64,000 nucleotides of DNA, taken from Pipra filicauda (Eukaryota; Chordata; Aves; Passeriformes; Pipridae). This document shows positions 49,401 to 63,051 of the stretch, one piece after another; the stretch's first letter is position 1, and each line of letters begins with the position of its first letter. The stretch spans positions 440,563-504,562 of the forward strand of contig NW_024104437.1 in NCBI RefSeq assembly GCF_003945595.2, read 5' to 3'. The position numbers were made by a program, and so were the translations under genes. Under the pieces are notes generated by a model. It did not search any database and was not told the DNA's origin. It was given only the letters and a program-made list of their open reading frames with translations.

Positions 49401-52400
49401 TCAGTGGCAGACTTCTGTTTCAAAGCACAGCTGCGTTTCTCAGAACAAATACAAACTTCTCATCAAAATTGTATCACGAAAATGAGGATACGGCAAATCT
49501 CACCCTGGTTTTCCTTTTCATTTTCAAAATGTCTTGTTTTGTAGTTATTTTGTTTTGCATGTGAAGTCCTTGGGGTGTCCAGTAGAAATGTCTGCCTTGT
49601 GGTTTATTAAAATCTCACAAATTTAGTAAGCTGAGAACAAATAGGACTGGAGACATCAGGCATGCTTTGTACTGCAGAACTAATTCAGTATTAATTTTGA
49701 TGAGAAGCAATGTCATACAAAGATATAGAATCTTTGATTACTTTTTAATATAATCCATTTCTACCTCCTGATCACATTTCAAGGACACATTTTTTTAGTG
49801 ATGCCCATTCCACTAAAGATTTTCAAAGACTTTGTGTATGCTTCAAATTTACCACATAACATAGAAGAATATGCTCCGTATGCTTTCAGGATACAATGTG
49901 TACCAGATAAATTAAAGAGTGTTCAGTTTACTACAGAATACAAAGAAAACCCAAAACAGCAACTTGTTTTTTCTCCTTAGAGAATAAATTCAAGGATGAT
50001 ATTTTAAGAGGAACTAAATAATCTGTTCCATATCTCTCTGGACATGCATGAATATTTTTATTTCAAATATATAAACAATAAAGAAGAAAAAAATGTGATA
50101 TTCTGCTTTCTTCAGAGCTCTATAATTTAGCAGTGACCTTTTTTAAGTTTTATTCATAAAACATATTGTTTGAGCAGAATCTGTGTGCTGATACAGTTTT
50201 TTGCACACGAAGTAATATCATTACACCCTATTTAGCTGCTGAAAGTCTTATTAAAAATTAATTATTTCTCCTCTTTCATTAGTTTTTGAGGATTTTTTAA
50301 TTTGATTTACTTTGGATAAAGTCACCCAGAGGTTGAAAATTTAGATTACATTTCTTTGTAACTGTAAATCAATCAAGATCTTTCCGTTCCCTTTGTTATC
50401 TTATCATTGTCTAAAACAATGAGAATGATCTATGTGTGTTGCAGTTCACCATAATTCAAGACCCTGATCACCTTTGCCATATGTTTCCCCCATGAAAGCA
50501 TTTAGGCAATTCTCTGCTTTTCTTCCTCCACTCCTCTTGGGCTTTGTCTCAAGTTAATATCTTCCTGGATTTAGCTCCTAAATTCTCCAAAAAGTGAGAT
50601 CTCATTGGTAGTAGCGTGCAGGACATAATCCTTGGAATTTTCTGGAGCATGTTGGTAAACTATGGTGCCATCTGAAAAAAAAAAAAGTGCCTATTGCTAT
50701 TAATGTCAATTAATCAGTGTTCAAAGACAAGTCAACCTTCCAGTTTATTGACAGGAGTGTATTAATAAAATCGTGCTTATAAAATTAACAGGCTACAAAG
50801 GAGAAGACTGAGTGAATTAGGGACGACAGGTCTTCTAAGTAACAGAGAATGGACCAGGGAGTTAGATTCGTAGTATTTTGTAAATACCTATGGCATAGAT
50901 TATCCCCAACTAATTAGTGTGTCCTTAAAGCCGAGGAAATACTTCAGCTTTGCTCTCACCAAGATTTTTTTTTCAGGTGATTGTGTTGGGAGGCATCTGC
51001 TCCTTGAATTCTTGGCTAATCTAAGCACTGATCAGGAGTTGCTGCTGACACTTATGAAGAATGAAATTTAGTCAGAGGATTAAAAGGATTAGAAGGAGTA
51101 TTTAATTATTCAAAGAATGAGGACCTGAAATGAGCTTCCAATATAAGGGTCAAGAACTGGCTGGCTTCCATCTGAAGGGTTGATCACTTGATGTTCAGGG
51201 GTATTAGGCATGATGAACTCCAGCAGGAGGCAACTGGATTTAAGGACTTAAGCAATTTCCCTGCTGGTGGGACTTGGTTTGCCTGAAGGCCCTCTTCTTT
51301 TGAGCAAACGCAGGAGTCCTTGCATCAGGAAAGATCCAGTAAAACAATGTTGTCAGGATCCTTTTCCTGTGGCTGCCTAAGAAAGTCTCCCTAGTTGTAG
51401 TCACATGGCAACATAAAGCCTCAGGCTATAGGCACATTTTGGTATAAAACCTGTGTGTCCCTTCTGGAGTTATAGTTTTTTCACCAAATCAGGAAAAGAC
51501 CCCATTAATTACTGTGGTTTCTATCTCTCTCTCAAGCAGGTACCATGACTGTTTTTAGACGCCTCCAGACCCTTCCTGGTTCTTCATAATGATCCTTTGA
51601 GATAGCAAAATCTTTTACAGTGGAGGAAATCAAGCAAAGAGATTTTTCTGTAGAATTTAATGCTCTGCCTTTGTCCTGGTAAGAAAGGATTTTTGCACAG
51701 ACAAACAAACTGTCTTGAAGAATAGGCAGAATGTCAGAACCCTCTGCTCTGTGGTAGCTGTTATGTGTGGTAGTTACACCACAGTAGCTCATGTCAGAGC
51801 TCAGGTAATTTTTCAGAGCAGTGCATTCTTTCGATGGGCACACCTGGGAAGTCGACGTGACTTACTTGCCCGCGGGAGGGAAGGGAACTGTCACTGGATT
51901 TTTTGGGTCCCCAAGCCACTGCCTCATCTCAGATTTGTACCTGTGCTTTGACTGTATTGAGACATTTTGCAAACATATTCCCTGAAAGCAGCAGAGAAAC
52001 TGCCAGTGATTACATGGCTTCTTTAGTGAAAAAATAGTGAAAAGTAACTGAGACTCCAATCAGTTGTGATTGTCAACACCTCCCTCAGTGCTGGCAACCT
52101 ACTGGCAATGCTAAAACAGTCTGTAATCTGGCTTTCTCTCAAGAAAATATCACTCTAAACTAGTAGTCTTGCCAACAGTTATCCTAGTTCGAATCTCTTC
52201 TGCTTAAGTAAGGAAGCTGCTTTACTTTTGCCTCGAAAACTCAAGAACCTTTTGAATGTAGTTTGATTAGACTGATGTTTGTTCTTATAACAACTAAGTA
52301 CAAGTATACACACTTTTAAGTCTGTAGCAGATTTCACCCTGGTTCATCAAGAGATGTTGTTAATACGCTTAAAGGAACTGGCAAATGCAGCTAAATTGAG

Positions 52401-55221
52401 CTGATTCCATTCTCTCTAATTATTCTGCAAAAGTTGGGATGACTGGTTGTTTCCTCTTGCCAGGCATTCTCATTCCAGTGTCCCTTGACTAGGCCCTGTT
52501 CTTCTGAAGTTTTCGAGTATTGTAGTAGAATCCTGCCCTGAAATACAAACCCAGACATTATTATTAGAAAAAAATTCTTTCTTCTTAAGCAGTATTCACA
52601 TGCAAATATGGAACCATGTTTGTGTACCACTTTATATATAAATATCCATATGAACGAGTATATGTATGTGTTTCTATTATGAATGTGAGTGTATGAATAA
52701 TAGAGTTTTCTTCTGTTTCTCTGTATCAGAAGATGGACATAACTTCCGATTGTTTTCCTCTTCTCCTTAGCTGTCATCCCTCTCCACCTTGTATGTCAAT
52801 ACTTAACTAATTGTTGCTTCCTCCTAAAATCCAGTTCTATCAACATAATTAAAATTTCTCATCACTAAATGCTTTTGTTTTGTGTTCACTAATGGAAATA
52901 TGATTATTTCTGCCAGGTCTATTCAAAATTTCTAACTTTCCTTCCCCCTGAAATCTCTCAATGGGAAAGTGTGGGCAAGAATGTTTTCATTACATCTTTT
53001 TTTCCCTGCCATGCACTGTTCCCTCCCAGTCCTGCTGTTCTAATCTAAGTGTGAAGGCACCATAAAAATCTCTGTACATTCTTGATCAAAGACAGTTCAG
53101 GAACAATGACATTTATGCACATCCAAATGTGGTGGAATTCGATAGAAAATGTCAGAAAACTTGCTATCTGCTGAAAAATTCTGAGCAACTGAGCTCTGGC
53201 AGGTGGACTTCTTTTAAATTTAGCAGGCATAAATTAAGATGTTGCCATCTTTGCTTCCGGCACACAACTTTGTTAAAGGTTATTGTCCCAACGGCACTGG
53301 AAGCAAGAGCAATATCCTTATGCTGATTCCTCAGTTGCTGCTGTCCTATACTTTGTCCCTCAGCTTAAACTGAGGTTTATGTTAATACCACCCTGTGAAT
53401 GGCAGTGGCTTGAAAACTGGTATGTGTTTCTTCTGACATGCATATTTAGGGACTACTAACAGCCATGAGTGCACAAAGTGAACTAAAAGTACTGGTATCA
53501 ACTTCCCCTGTGTCTGCTGTATCCAAAACAGTCAGTCAGTCTCCAGCTGCAGTCTTTAAAAGGGAAAACAGAATTAATGGGAAATTTGGAAGCCTTCATT
53601 TTGGCTGGAATATTTTTAAACTAGTTTTATTAGTCCCATCAGTGACTAATGTGTTGTTCTCCATGAATCAGCTTTCACTATATATGACCATGCTGGCTCT
53701 ATGTCATCAAAAAGATGACATTACATCTCCATGTTGCACAGTACAAATGTCTCCAAGATTGTTTCTGCTGCTTTCTTTATTGTTATTACCACTAAGAGCT
53801 TTTATACATGGACAAAGTAGTTTAGATGATGGGATTTTTGTTTTGTTCATATTCAAATTACACCAATTTGTTTTACCAGCCTGGGATGTCACTGGCGGTG
53901 TTCCCCTTAATTACCTTGCCTGGTAAAGTTGAATCACGTGCTGAAGGTCTGGTGCTTTGTTGTTGCATATGTGTGAACAGCTTTAAATGAATACAAGCAC
54001 TAAAAGATTTCACGTAGCTCCTGTTTCCAAAGAAACCACTTTCTTGCTGTCTGGGCATGTTCAAAAAGGGTAGGTCAATTGTAAGCTAAGCATAAATGGT
54101 ACTGCAGCTTCACACTGGGAAAACAAACAAGAAAAAAACAAGATATGACAGAAAAGCTGATTGTGATAACAAAGCATTAAAGCAAATTTTTTTAACACTT
54201 GGATTGGTGAATGGTTGAGAAGGTGTCTCCAGGGATAAAAGCAGAAGTTGATGGGAATGTTCTCACTTTTTGAGTTTCTTTGATTGATTCTTTCCCTTCT
54301 TTTTCCCTTCTTCTCTCCTCTATGCAGCTATTTGAATTGGACCAAGGAAAGGGGAGGTGGAGCAGGGTGAGATCCATCTTGGGAACTTTAATATTTACAT
54401 ATTGCTCCTTTTTCCATCCTTTCAGTATGGGAGACAGCATTTAAAAAAACCTTTTCTGGCTTGTGTCTTTTTCTCTGGCATTTAGATTTACATTTATCAG
54501 CATTATCTTGCTTTACCCACCTATGAACAAATCATAACCGCCTAAAATCCTGGGGTTTAGTTCCCTAGTTCCTGCCATTCTCCCCCAAAATAGGATGAAC
54601 ATTTCATTCTCATGCTAACAAGGACTATAGTGACCTAGACCACATTTGAGTTGCACATTAGAAGAGGAGAACTGCTAAGTGTCAGGATGTGAGGGCAAGC
54701 AAGTGTTAAGGAATTGACTAATCTCTAAAATCTCCCTTTTACTTCAACTGGTTCAATACAGCAGTCTGCACTACAGTATTGGCCAACAGCGTCTACCATT
54801 AAGAGCTATCCTTCATTTCAAGGCTCAACCTTCAAGAAATATTAGCTCTTTTTGGGAAATTAGCATGGATCAGTACATATCTGTGCTGCCTGGGACATAA
54901 GAAGTAAACAAGTTGTTCCATTGAGAGATAGAGAATAAAAAGTCTGATTTGCTCTGGATGTTTCTCCTGCATTCCTACTCTGTCTACCCTAGATGCAGAC
55001 AACCCTATCCGCCTTAGTCCACATTTACTCTTTCAGTGCTGTTAGTTCTTCCTCTGGTTGTGACTCCCAGTACCCTCTTTCCTTTCCTGGTGACAGGAAA
55101 CCAATATGAGGCTTTCCCATTGTAGCATTTCCATAGTTATTTGGGCTAAGAAGTGAAATCACTTGGTCTGTCTGTAATGACAGGATAGCACTGACTGAGC
55201 AGAAAATCCATGAGCAGACAT
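46405..55221. other. Long unique non-coding stretch
   Basis: Nearly 9 kb with no gene I can support. A 153-codon plus-strand frame at 53465-53926 is discussed as a finding. A small duplication of TTCACTCATTGTT lies near 46943-46970. No interspersed repeats were recognised. Confidence 0.45.
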
Positions 55222-55384
55222 TACAGAAACTCACAGAATGGTTGAGTTTGAAAGGGACCTCTGGAGGTCATCTGGTCCAAGCAGGGCCACCAGAGTTGCC
55301 CAGGACCATGCCTAGACGGCTTTGACTCTCTCCAAAGATGGAGACTCCACAGCCTCCCTGGGCCACGTGTGCTAGTGCCCAAAC
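55222..55384 (-). mobile_element. CR1 LINE 3' end, reverse orientation
   Basis: The plus strand reads CACAGAATGGTTGAGTTTGA, GGGACCTCTGGAGGTCATCT, GGTCCAAGCAGGGCCACC and AGATGGAGACTCCACAGCCT, which is the reversed CR1 3' end. It belongs to a subfamily with a different 3' region from the copies at 33 and 34 kb. Overlapping minus-strand open frames are LINE-derived and not host genes. Confidence 0.9.
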
Positions 55385-58300
55385 ATTTCTGCAGGGGAAT
55401 TGCAGCATCTGGCTGGTCATCCCAGTCCAAAACAGAAGCGGTTTACATCTTATTCTGATCACAGTTATCTGTAAATCTACTGAAGTCAAGAAAGGGACAC
55501 TTCATTTATACTGGTGTCAGTAAGGTAAAAATCTGCCGAGAGGCTCTTATTCTTACATAGTTGTCTGCAGGGAATGATATGGTGTTCTTTAAGCAGCCAA
55601 AATACTGAATTTTTGTTTGGTTGTGCTTTGGGTGCTTTGGTGGGGGCAGAGGGGAAGTAGAAGAGGTTATTATTATTTAGAATAAAATATAGCACTGATG
55701 TAGCTAGAGCACATTTCTGAGGATTTTTTCCTGATATATAGAAATAATATTAGCAACAGGTTTCAATTCTTGACCTATTTTTCTTCTACTGAGATGAATG
55801 AGTCACTAAAGAAAAGAACTTAAATTAATTTACCTAAGTACGAGTTAATAAGTTGTTTTCAAGTCACCATTTATTATTCTTAATTTTGCTGGAGAGGAAA
55901 AAACTGAGCCAAACAAACCAAGAAACAGACTAACCAAAGTTGCTGTAAGAAGTGAGTGGAAACTTTTTTAGTGAAAAATAGAGTAACTTTATTTGGGGAG
56001 GCATATTTTTTAGTTGATCTGTTTTGATTGCTTAGATAAATGGCCTAGCAATTATGAAATTTTTGTATTCCTAATCAATTCTTTATCACTACAGTCTTTC
56101 CTCTTGAGAATAATTTCATGTCGTTGGTGACATTTACAAAGTGAAAAGGAGTACAATGAAGATGAGTAGCATTCAGTACTAATATGAAGATTATAATATG
56201 CCAAGTAATACCAGTTGTATATTTTACTTGGTGTAAGTGGTATCACAGACCTTGATGCTTCAGGATTTTAGGAAATTCTCACAATTTTTTTTATGAGGTA
56301 TTTGTTCTCTGTCTAGCTACTTTATCAACAAGAATTTGCACTTTCAGTAATGGTTTTACCCTTATTTTAGGATTCAGCTCTTTACCAAGGTATCCTTTTT
56401 ATCAATATTCCAAACAATTGCTCCAAGACAAGCTGTATTCAGAAGAGGGCATCTTTGGAAAAAACATTTGGGCACTTCCATGTGCCCAATATGCCTATTT
56501 CTATCAAAAGAAAATTATTACTTGTTTGTAAAATAGATTGCATTTTTATTCCTTTTTTTATTTGTTTTTAACAATAGGAGGTTACTTTTCAAAGATATTT
56601 TAATAGATCATGCTAAGTATTTGCTATCAGCTTAGTAACACAATTAAATCAGTGATCCTAATGCAGTGTTTTAGCTATTTTTGAATTAGTTTCTTAAATG
56701 TTATCCAGTAAGGCTTTCTAAAGTCTGTTTAAAGTAGATATTATCCCTATTTTAGAAAACAGGATCTTTGCCAAGTTCACACAGTCCTGTGCCTGGTAAC
56801 AAATAACATACTATTTGCAATTCGCACTGCAAAGTGGAGTGATGTGAACCCATAGATTCATTTTTATCCCCCTGCAGTTGCACTGTCTGAAACAATTCAA
56901 GACAGTCTGCATATATTTGCTGTGTGACAGTCCCCCAGAATAAACCTTAGCTGCTTCAAGAAATGTTCCTGAAAACCTGCCATTCTCACATTTCCTTACC
57001 ATTCTTAAAATTCTGTATTTTGCTTATTTAAATTTAATAATTAAACCACTGCATGGTGAACTGGAAAATTGTACCAAAGCCTCTTTCTTTTTTTAATTGA
57101 AAGTGGGAAAAATGGAAAAAGGATGGTCTGTCTCTGATGATCTTTGTAGGAGGTTGAGGACTGGAGCAAAAAACCCATATGAGAGTGTTACCTCTTCCTA
57201 GAAAATTTAGAAGTGATAAACATTTTCAGACACATTATTTTCCAGGACCCTTCCCTTCCTTACAAGTTCCCCTTCACTTGTCTACATTGTGGATCAGTAA
57301 AGCCTTAGGATTTCCAATGGTAGGTTTTGGAACAGAGCATTCTCCTTGGCTCTGGAGTGTTAGGCAGGACAGTCCTTGGGGGTCATAGCATGGAGGGCAC
57401 TAGACCTGCCCTCAGATTGCCCCAGGAGAAAGCCTGAAATTTAACTTCTTCCTGGTTGGACTTCAGAGAAGCATTTTTTCAAAGAGACATCGTGGTTCCT
57501 GGCAGCACAGTGCTGCAGTTCCCCACTGCCTTTCTTCAGAATGAGCTCCTTGATCCTCCCCAGGCAGAGCTGGAGGACGTGGCTGACAGGGCACCTGCCT
57601 TGATCTGCTCTTTTCACTGAGGTGTGGGAGAAACATCACACCCCAAGAAGACCCTTCCAGAAGGCCATTGTCACGGGGATAATGTTAAGGGCCCTTCAAG
57701 AGAACAGAGGTTAAATATAACAGTTCATAGCTATTCTGGGAGAGACTGTTGCTGATAGACTGTGTAAACAGACCAGCTGGGAGGAACAAGGTGCACAAGC
57801 AACTTTCCTCCATAAACTCCTTTCTCAGCTGATTTACCTGCCAAAGATTCAATAAAGATTTAACATCCTGTATAGTTGTAGGGTTCAGCAGCACAATGTC
57901 ATGTTTGGGTTTTGCTGTACTCTATAAAGTCCTATCCAATTCAGGAAAGTGTTTCTTTGTTAGGAAGTAACTTGTAAAATGTATTTGAAGGACATCTGCA
58001 GAGAGTCAGGATAGCTTTTTGTTTAAATCAAGGATGTCTTAGAGTTATGTTGGCTAGATGGCTCCCTTTCAGGTTGATGTACTGTAGGATGCAGTGTGAC
58101 TGCTGAAAATTTAGGGCACAGGCTTTCTGAGCAGAACAAAAGCAGCTTATTTGCAGTGACTATCTATTTTTTCAAAAATATGCTCATTGAAAGCAAAATG
58201 ATTGAGTGAGACTGTGTTTCAAAACAGTGATTTAGTGTGTCCAGTTATAACAGTCCACATTTTAATGCACTTTACATGGAAGAATCTAGTGAAATGACAC

Positions 58301-59825
58301 TACACTATCAGTAGAAATAAGATCTAAATCCAAGTGTCACATGCTTACTCATTCAGTTGAAATGAAGTTATCAGCAAGGATAAGTTATCCCATCAAACAA
58401 CAACCTTCACTGACTTCAATAACAGATTAATAAGAAATCAGGTTTTTTGAGAAAAGAAAGAAAAAATCAAGTTTTATGTGAAACTCATGATACTTTGTAG
58501 TCAAAGTCTGTAGTGTTATTTTATATTGATTTCTTTATAACATTCTTTGAAAAATACATCTATTTCAGAAGTTGTCTGTTGCATCCTATGTCTATTGTTT
58601 AGAGATGTCCACAGATGCCATAATATTATTATATTTGTGATAGTTGATCTGAAATATACATATATTTGGAGAGAAAAATTCTACTTTGTTTTAGGAGACA
58701 AAAGGAGCACAGTCAAAGAGACAAAAATCAAGAAAAAAAGAAAGTTATCTCCATCTTATGCAGAGGACAATTGACAATACATGATGTAAACACCACACAT
58801 CCTGCTATGTATTTATCTATATTATTGATGGAGAAGATCTGCTGTGGATATGACCTATGAAATTCCTTTTTACAAAAATTCTGCTTTGTGCCTAGGGAGT
58901 AAGTTTTAAGTTAAACATTTTTCAGTACCTGCTACTGACCATTCCTCATTTTAGAGACCACCTCATCTGTAGGTCTGCAAGAAGTGAATACTTTTGATAC
59001 AAAAGGGTACAAATTGATGATAAAACCATGACTCTTAAATAAGAAATGGTTTTGTGACTCTGTTTTTATTGTGCTATTTTCTTTGGTACCTCATTTACCT
59101 CTGTATAAACATTTTAACAGTGCTATTTTGCTACAAGAAAACTACCATGCTAGAGTAAGAAAAGGAGCAATGGAAACTAGTTTGGTTTGGGGTTTTTTTC
59201 AGTCTGTTAAATTCCTCTAGTTCCTGGGAAGGAATACTGAAAGCATTATAAGCACATGAAATAAATAAAGGCCTCAAAATTTGTTGTTTTATAGCAGGAA
59301 ATATGTTTGAAGAAAAAAAAATCGTGTAAATTCGGGGCTTATTGTAATGTAATATAGAAGAAATATCATTAATGAATAAAGAAGTGCAGGAAGATGAGGG
59401 AATGGGCATGGAAAGAAATTACCAACACTGAATGAGATCAGTAGACATAAAAGAACAAAGGTTGTGCAATAGCATGATATCTCAGATAAATGTTAAGAAC
59501 CATGATAGAAAATACGATTCTGTTAAAATCTATCTCTGCATGTATGGTAAGAGGTTCTGTTCAGATATTATGACTCTTTTGAAAGCTTTGCTGGTCAGAC
59601 AAGGACGTAGAGCAGAAGCTTTGCCATGAAATCAGGTGTGTGAAAACTGCAGTTAATTTGTTCACAATGGAATATCGTAAATGTCCAGCTATATTCTGCC
59701 CCACTTTCAGCAAAATATTATAGAAGTTGCTATAGAAAACAGACTGAATGTTCATGAGTTTATTCAGTTTAAATTAAATGGAAGAATAAACAAAAATAAG
59801 TCTGTAGTTAAACACTTGAATTCTG
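55385..59825. other. Mostly unique non-coding sequence with a GC-richer patch
   Basis: AT-rich apart from about 57150-57720. That patch contains a good splice-acceptor-like tract ending at 57539 and a 60-codon open frame (57438-57619); see findings. A MIR-like relic is at 56736-56800. No named gene. Confidence 0.4.
56736..56800 (+). repeat. Possible MIR/CORE-SINE relic
   Basis: GATATTATCCCTATTTTAGA followed, after a gap, by TTTGCCAAGTTCACACAGTC parallels the MIR 3' half (attatccccattttacaga, cttgcccaaggtcacacagc). The spacing is shortened. Bird genomes retain few MIR copies, so this is tentative. Confidence 0.35.
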
Positions 59826-60920
59826 AAAAGGAAGACTGAGAGATTAAGAAAACTAATTAGTGAAGTCAACTGGAATGAAGAGCTAGAGGATTTTAATATA
59901 GACAAGACCTGGAACGCAGAGGCTGACCTAGAGTGCATGCAAAAACTGTGAACAAATTTTGAAAGGAAGAATAATTAGGGATATAATGATTAAATGAGAA
60001 AGGCATCATAGTTTTACTCAGGTTGATCATGCTAAGGTTGTCTATTTCTAAAATAACTGATTTTTCTGCAAAACAAAAGCAAATAACTTACTACAAACAG
60101 AGCTAAATTTAATCTGTCAGAATTTCAGAAAAGCATTTAGTATGGTGTCACATAGGAAATTATCAGGTAAACCTTAGAAAATGAGGATTAATAAAATAAC
60201 TGTGGGATAGTGGACCATAAAGGAATCTAGTTGACAACAGTAGGCTTTGCTAAAAGGGCACTATTGGTCTGAAAGGGACTTTATTAATAGAACTAACAAG
60301 GATCATTATTAGGACAAATTGTATGTAATGATTTCTTTAATTTGTTGGTGTAAAATAAAGGATGTAGATAAATTTTCAGTACAAAGAATGAATGGAATAT
60401 CATAAAAGAGTACAAGTAAGGTGAAAACTAAGAATATTTGATTTAAAAATCACATAACTTTGCACTAAATATTTCTGCTATAATTTGGAGACTCATCAGC
60501 ATGAAATGTTGATGGGGATAAACCAGCACGGATTAAACAGCATGGACTAATTAAACTGATGTGACCATGTCTGCAATTTTATGCATAGTTGAGGTAATGA
60601 ATATTTGAGAAGACAAACTGGAATTGTGTTAGGAACAGAGAAGGATATTATTCTACCAGTTGTATTATTTTATGAAAGGAAGGAGAAAGAGCTGGATGTT
60701 AAGAAAAAATGTGTGTTGATAAATGATCGCTCTGTTCCAAGGTGCAAACACAAAGGTGGTAAAAGATACTGAAAGAGCCATCTTGGCACAAGGATAAATG
60801 GGAATAAATTGGCCATGAACAGATGTTGGCTCAAAATTGGAAGATGTACCTTATTACTCAAAGATGCTAGACCAGTTTTTCTGAGGGAAGTGTAAGAGTA
60901 AAAGATGGTAGCCTTATGAA
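59826..60920 (+). mobile_element. Very old CR1-type LINE relic (ORF2 region)
   Basis: Three separated blocks appear in the order expected of an ancient sauropsid CR1. The first is GAAGTCAACTGGAATGAAGA with GCTAGAGGATTTTAATATAG (near 59861-59900). The second is a reverse-transcriptase motif A relic reading NFRKAFSMVSH from 60121. The third is a C-terminal block with ATGGGAATAAATTGGCCATG (60797-60816) and CTGAGGGAAGTG. The motif A aspartate is replaced by Asn, and stops and indels are frequent. This copy is much older than the CR1 copies at 33, 34 and 45 kb. The family assignment rests on remembered turtle and crocodile CR1 consensus wording. Confidence 0.6.
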
Positions 60921-61226
60921 AGTGAAAATAGGACCTGTCTTTTCAGGAAGAGTGATCTGGATTTGGTAACTCTTTCAGTCATTTCTCTTGCTTTACATAT
61001 GCAGCCATAAATGCAGACAGATATTATGTGTCTTGATTGTATACCTTACCAGGATTTTTATTGCAAATTGCTATGAACTTGACAAAGGAGAAGCATTAAA
61101 TTATTTCCAAAATTATTTATGCCTAGTATCTATATAAAGCCTAAGTTTTCAAAGCATTCTCTTAACACATCTGGCATTCTGACATCCCTACACGTGGGCA
61201 TATATTGTTCTTGGTTTCCAAAACAC

Positions 61227-61289
61227 ATTACCTTGCTCAAAGTTATACTGCAAGCCAGTGGCAAAAATCAAATTGAAGGTCCCTCAGAC
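61227..61289 (+). repeat. Possible MIR-like relic
   Basis: TTACCTTGCTCAAAGTTATA, GCAAGCCAGTGGCAAAAATC and TTGAAGGTCCCT track the MIR 3' half (cttgcccaaggtcacac, agtaagtggcagagc, gaacccaggtc). It is short and diverged, so tentative. Confidence 0.3.
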
Positions 61290-63015
61290 ACGGATGGCAA
61301 TTTTTAGTTTTAAACCCTAAAGTACAGTGTGATTATTTTTCAGGAACAAGATGGTATGAATGGTTAAGAAAAAGGTTGGCAAGAACTTTTTTTTCCTAAT
61401 TAGGGGTTCTTCAAAACAGGATTATTTCACTTATAGTCCTTTTGTTCATTCTGTATCAGCATTACCCAAGCATTGTTCATTGTTATGCTTAGAAGGTAAC
61501 ACTAAAGAGCCTATGGATGGGTAAGCAGGCAGCACTAATTTCAAATAGTAATAAAATTATAGGTATGTAAACCCAAGATGATCTCATTAAAGTAATAAAC
61601 TCAGAAGGATTTTGAAGACCAGATGGAACTCCAAATAGGAAAATCTATAATGGGACATAAGGATGCAAATTACCCAGAGCAGAGTTTTTCCACATTTGAA
61701 TCTAGTTCCTTATGTCATAAAAAGATATATACATAAAATACAATCTGTTAAAGTTTTTGTATTGAAATCACAATTTCTAAATAGATATACTTTGGATGCT
61801 TCCAAATTAATATGTATGGAAATGTTACCTTTCCTAAAAAGATGCAGTAGAAAATGTCAAACTTTGTATAATGTGTGGAATCAAAATTTCATATTCAACA
61901 TATCTGCAGCTTTTCAGAGGCTCTGTTACCTGTTTACGTATGTGTACATGAAAGTATATTCACTGAATAGTTCATCTACAGAATATTAAGGAACTTATGG
62001 ATAATTACAGATCAGTTGGAGAATTCCAGTTTAGTCAGTGTCCATTATTCTCCCTTTATCTCTCTCTGCTGAGTTTTTGTAGTAGGAATCATGCCAGAAG
62101 GATTTGCTCTGTCCAGAATCTGGGCAGTGAAGTGCAGAAAGAGCCATCATACTGGCTTTAGAGATCCATCTGTTCTTCCTATGCAAATAATATTGCAGTA
62201 CTGGAAAAACTGGCTACTTTGAACATCCCTTTATGACTATCACAGATCTTGCTTAATTAGTATCTTACAATAACTATCAGAATGTTTCAGTGTTGGAAAA
62301 AGCCCTGTATATCTCTCTCCAAAGACTGGTAGTGCCTTTATGTTAAATTTCGGACTTGTGTCCTACAGCCTTGTTCACAGTCCCTCTCCAGCAGTCCATT
62401 CGGGCTTGGTGGGGTTTTATTTGCCTTTTCTGTGGAAAAAATGCCTGTAGTGGAAACAGTGAAGACTGATAAAGCATTCTGAAGAATGGAATAAGTGGAT
62501 TAGGATGTCTGCTGTATGAACAACTATTGCCTCTGAATCAGTTTCTATCATATATAGAAAATATGTAAGAATTAGGCATGAACAGGTGTTGACTTGAACT
62601 TAACCCTTTGTATCACAAGAACGAATAAAATGTATGTGCAGCTCCACTCTTAATGGCAGAGAATCAGATGAAATAGGAAGCAAACACTATATTGTGTTCA
62701 TTCACTGGGTAGTGTGTGGTGTCATTCTGTGGAGGGCTCCAGGGGAGAAAGCAGACATCATTTATGTTGTGTTTTTTCAATAGAAGATTATTGACTTCTA
62801 ACAGTGCAGAGACAGTGTTTAGCACTCATTTTCAGTTATTAGTATGACTGAAAAGTTGAGCATTTAACAATGACCCAAGTTCTTGAAGTGTCCTCTGACT
62901 TTGTTTCCTGGACATGCTGGCTGGCCCTGGCCTGGAGATCACCCTCAATAGCACTTTTGCAGTAAAAAGGGAATATATTATTTTGCATAGAAATGTCAGG
63001 TGCAAATCTTTTTGT

Positions 63016-63051
63016 GCTTCCTTCCCTTCTGCTGCTTCCTTCCCTTCTGCT
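63016..63051. repeat. 18-bp polypyrimidine tandem duplication
   Basis: Two exact copies of GCTTCCTTCCCTTCTGCT (63016-63033 and 63034-63051) are followed by a partial third, ACTTCTTTCCCTCAG. Together they make a long pyrimidine tract ending in CAG at 63064-63066. Confidence 0.9.

Noticed and set aside
49798..49980. 60-codon frame with a fairly protein-like sequence (IPLKIFKDFVYASNLPHNIE...)
   Set aside because: It is short, has no strong splice sites around it and no recognised family; chance is the simplest reading.
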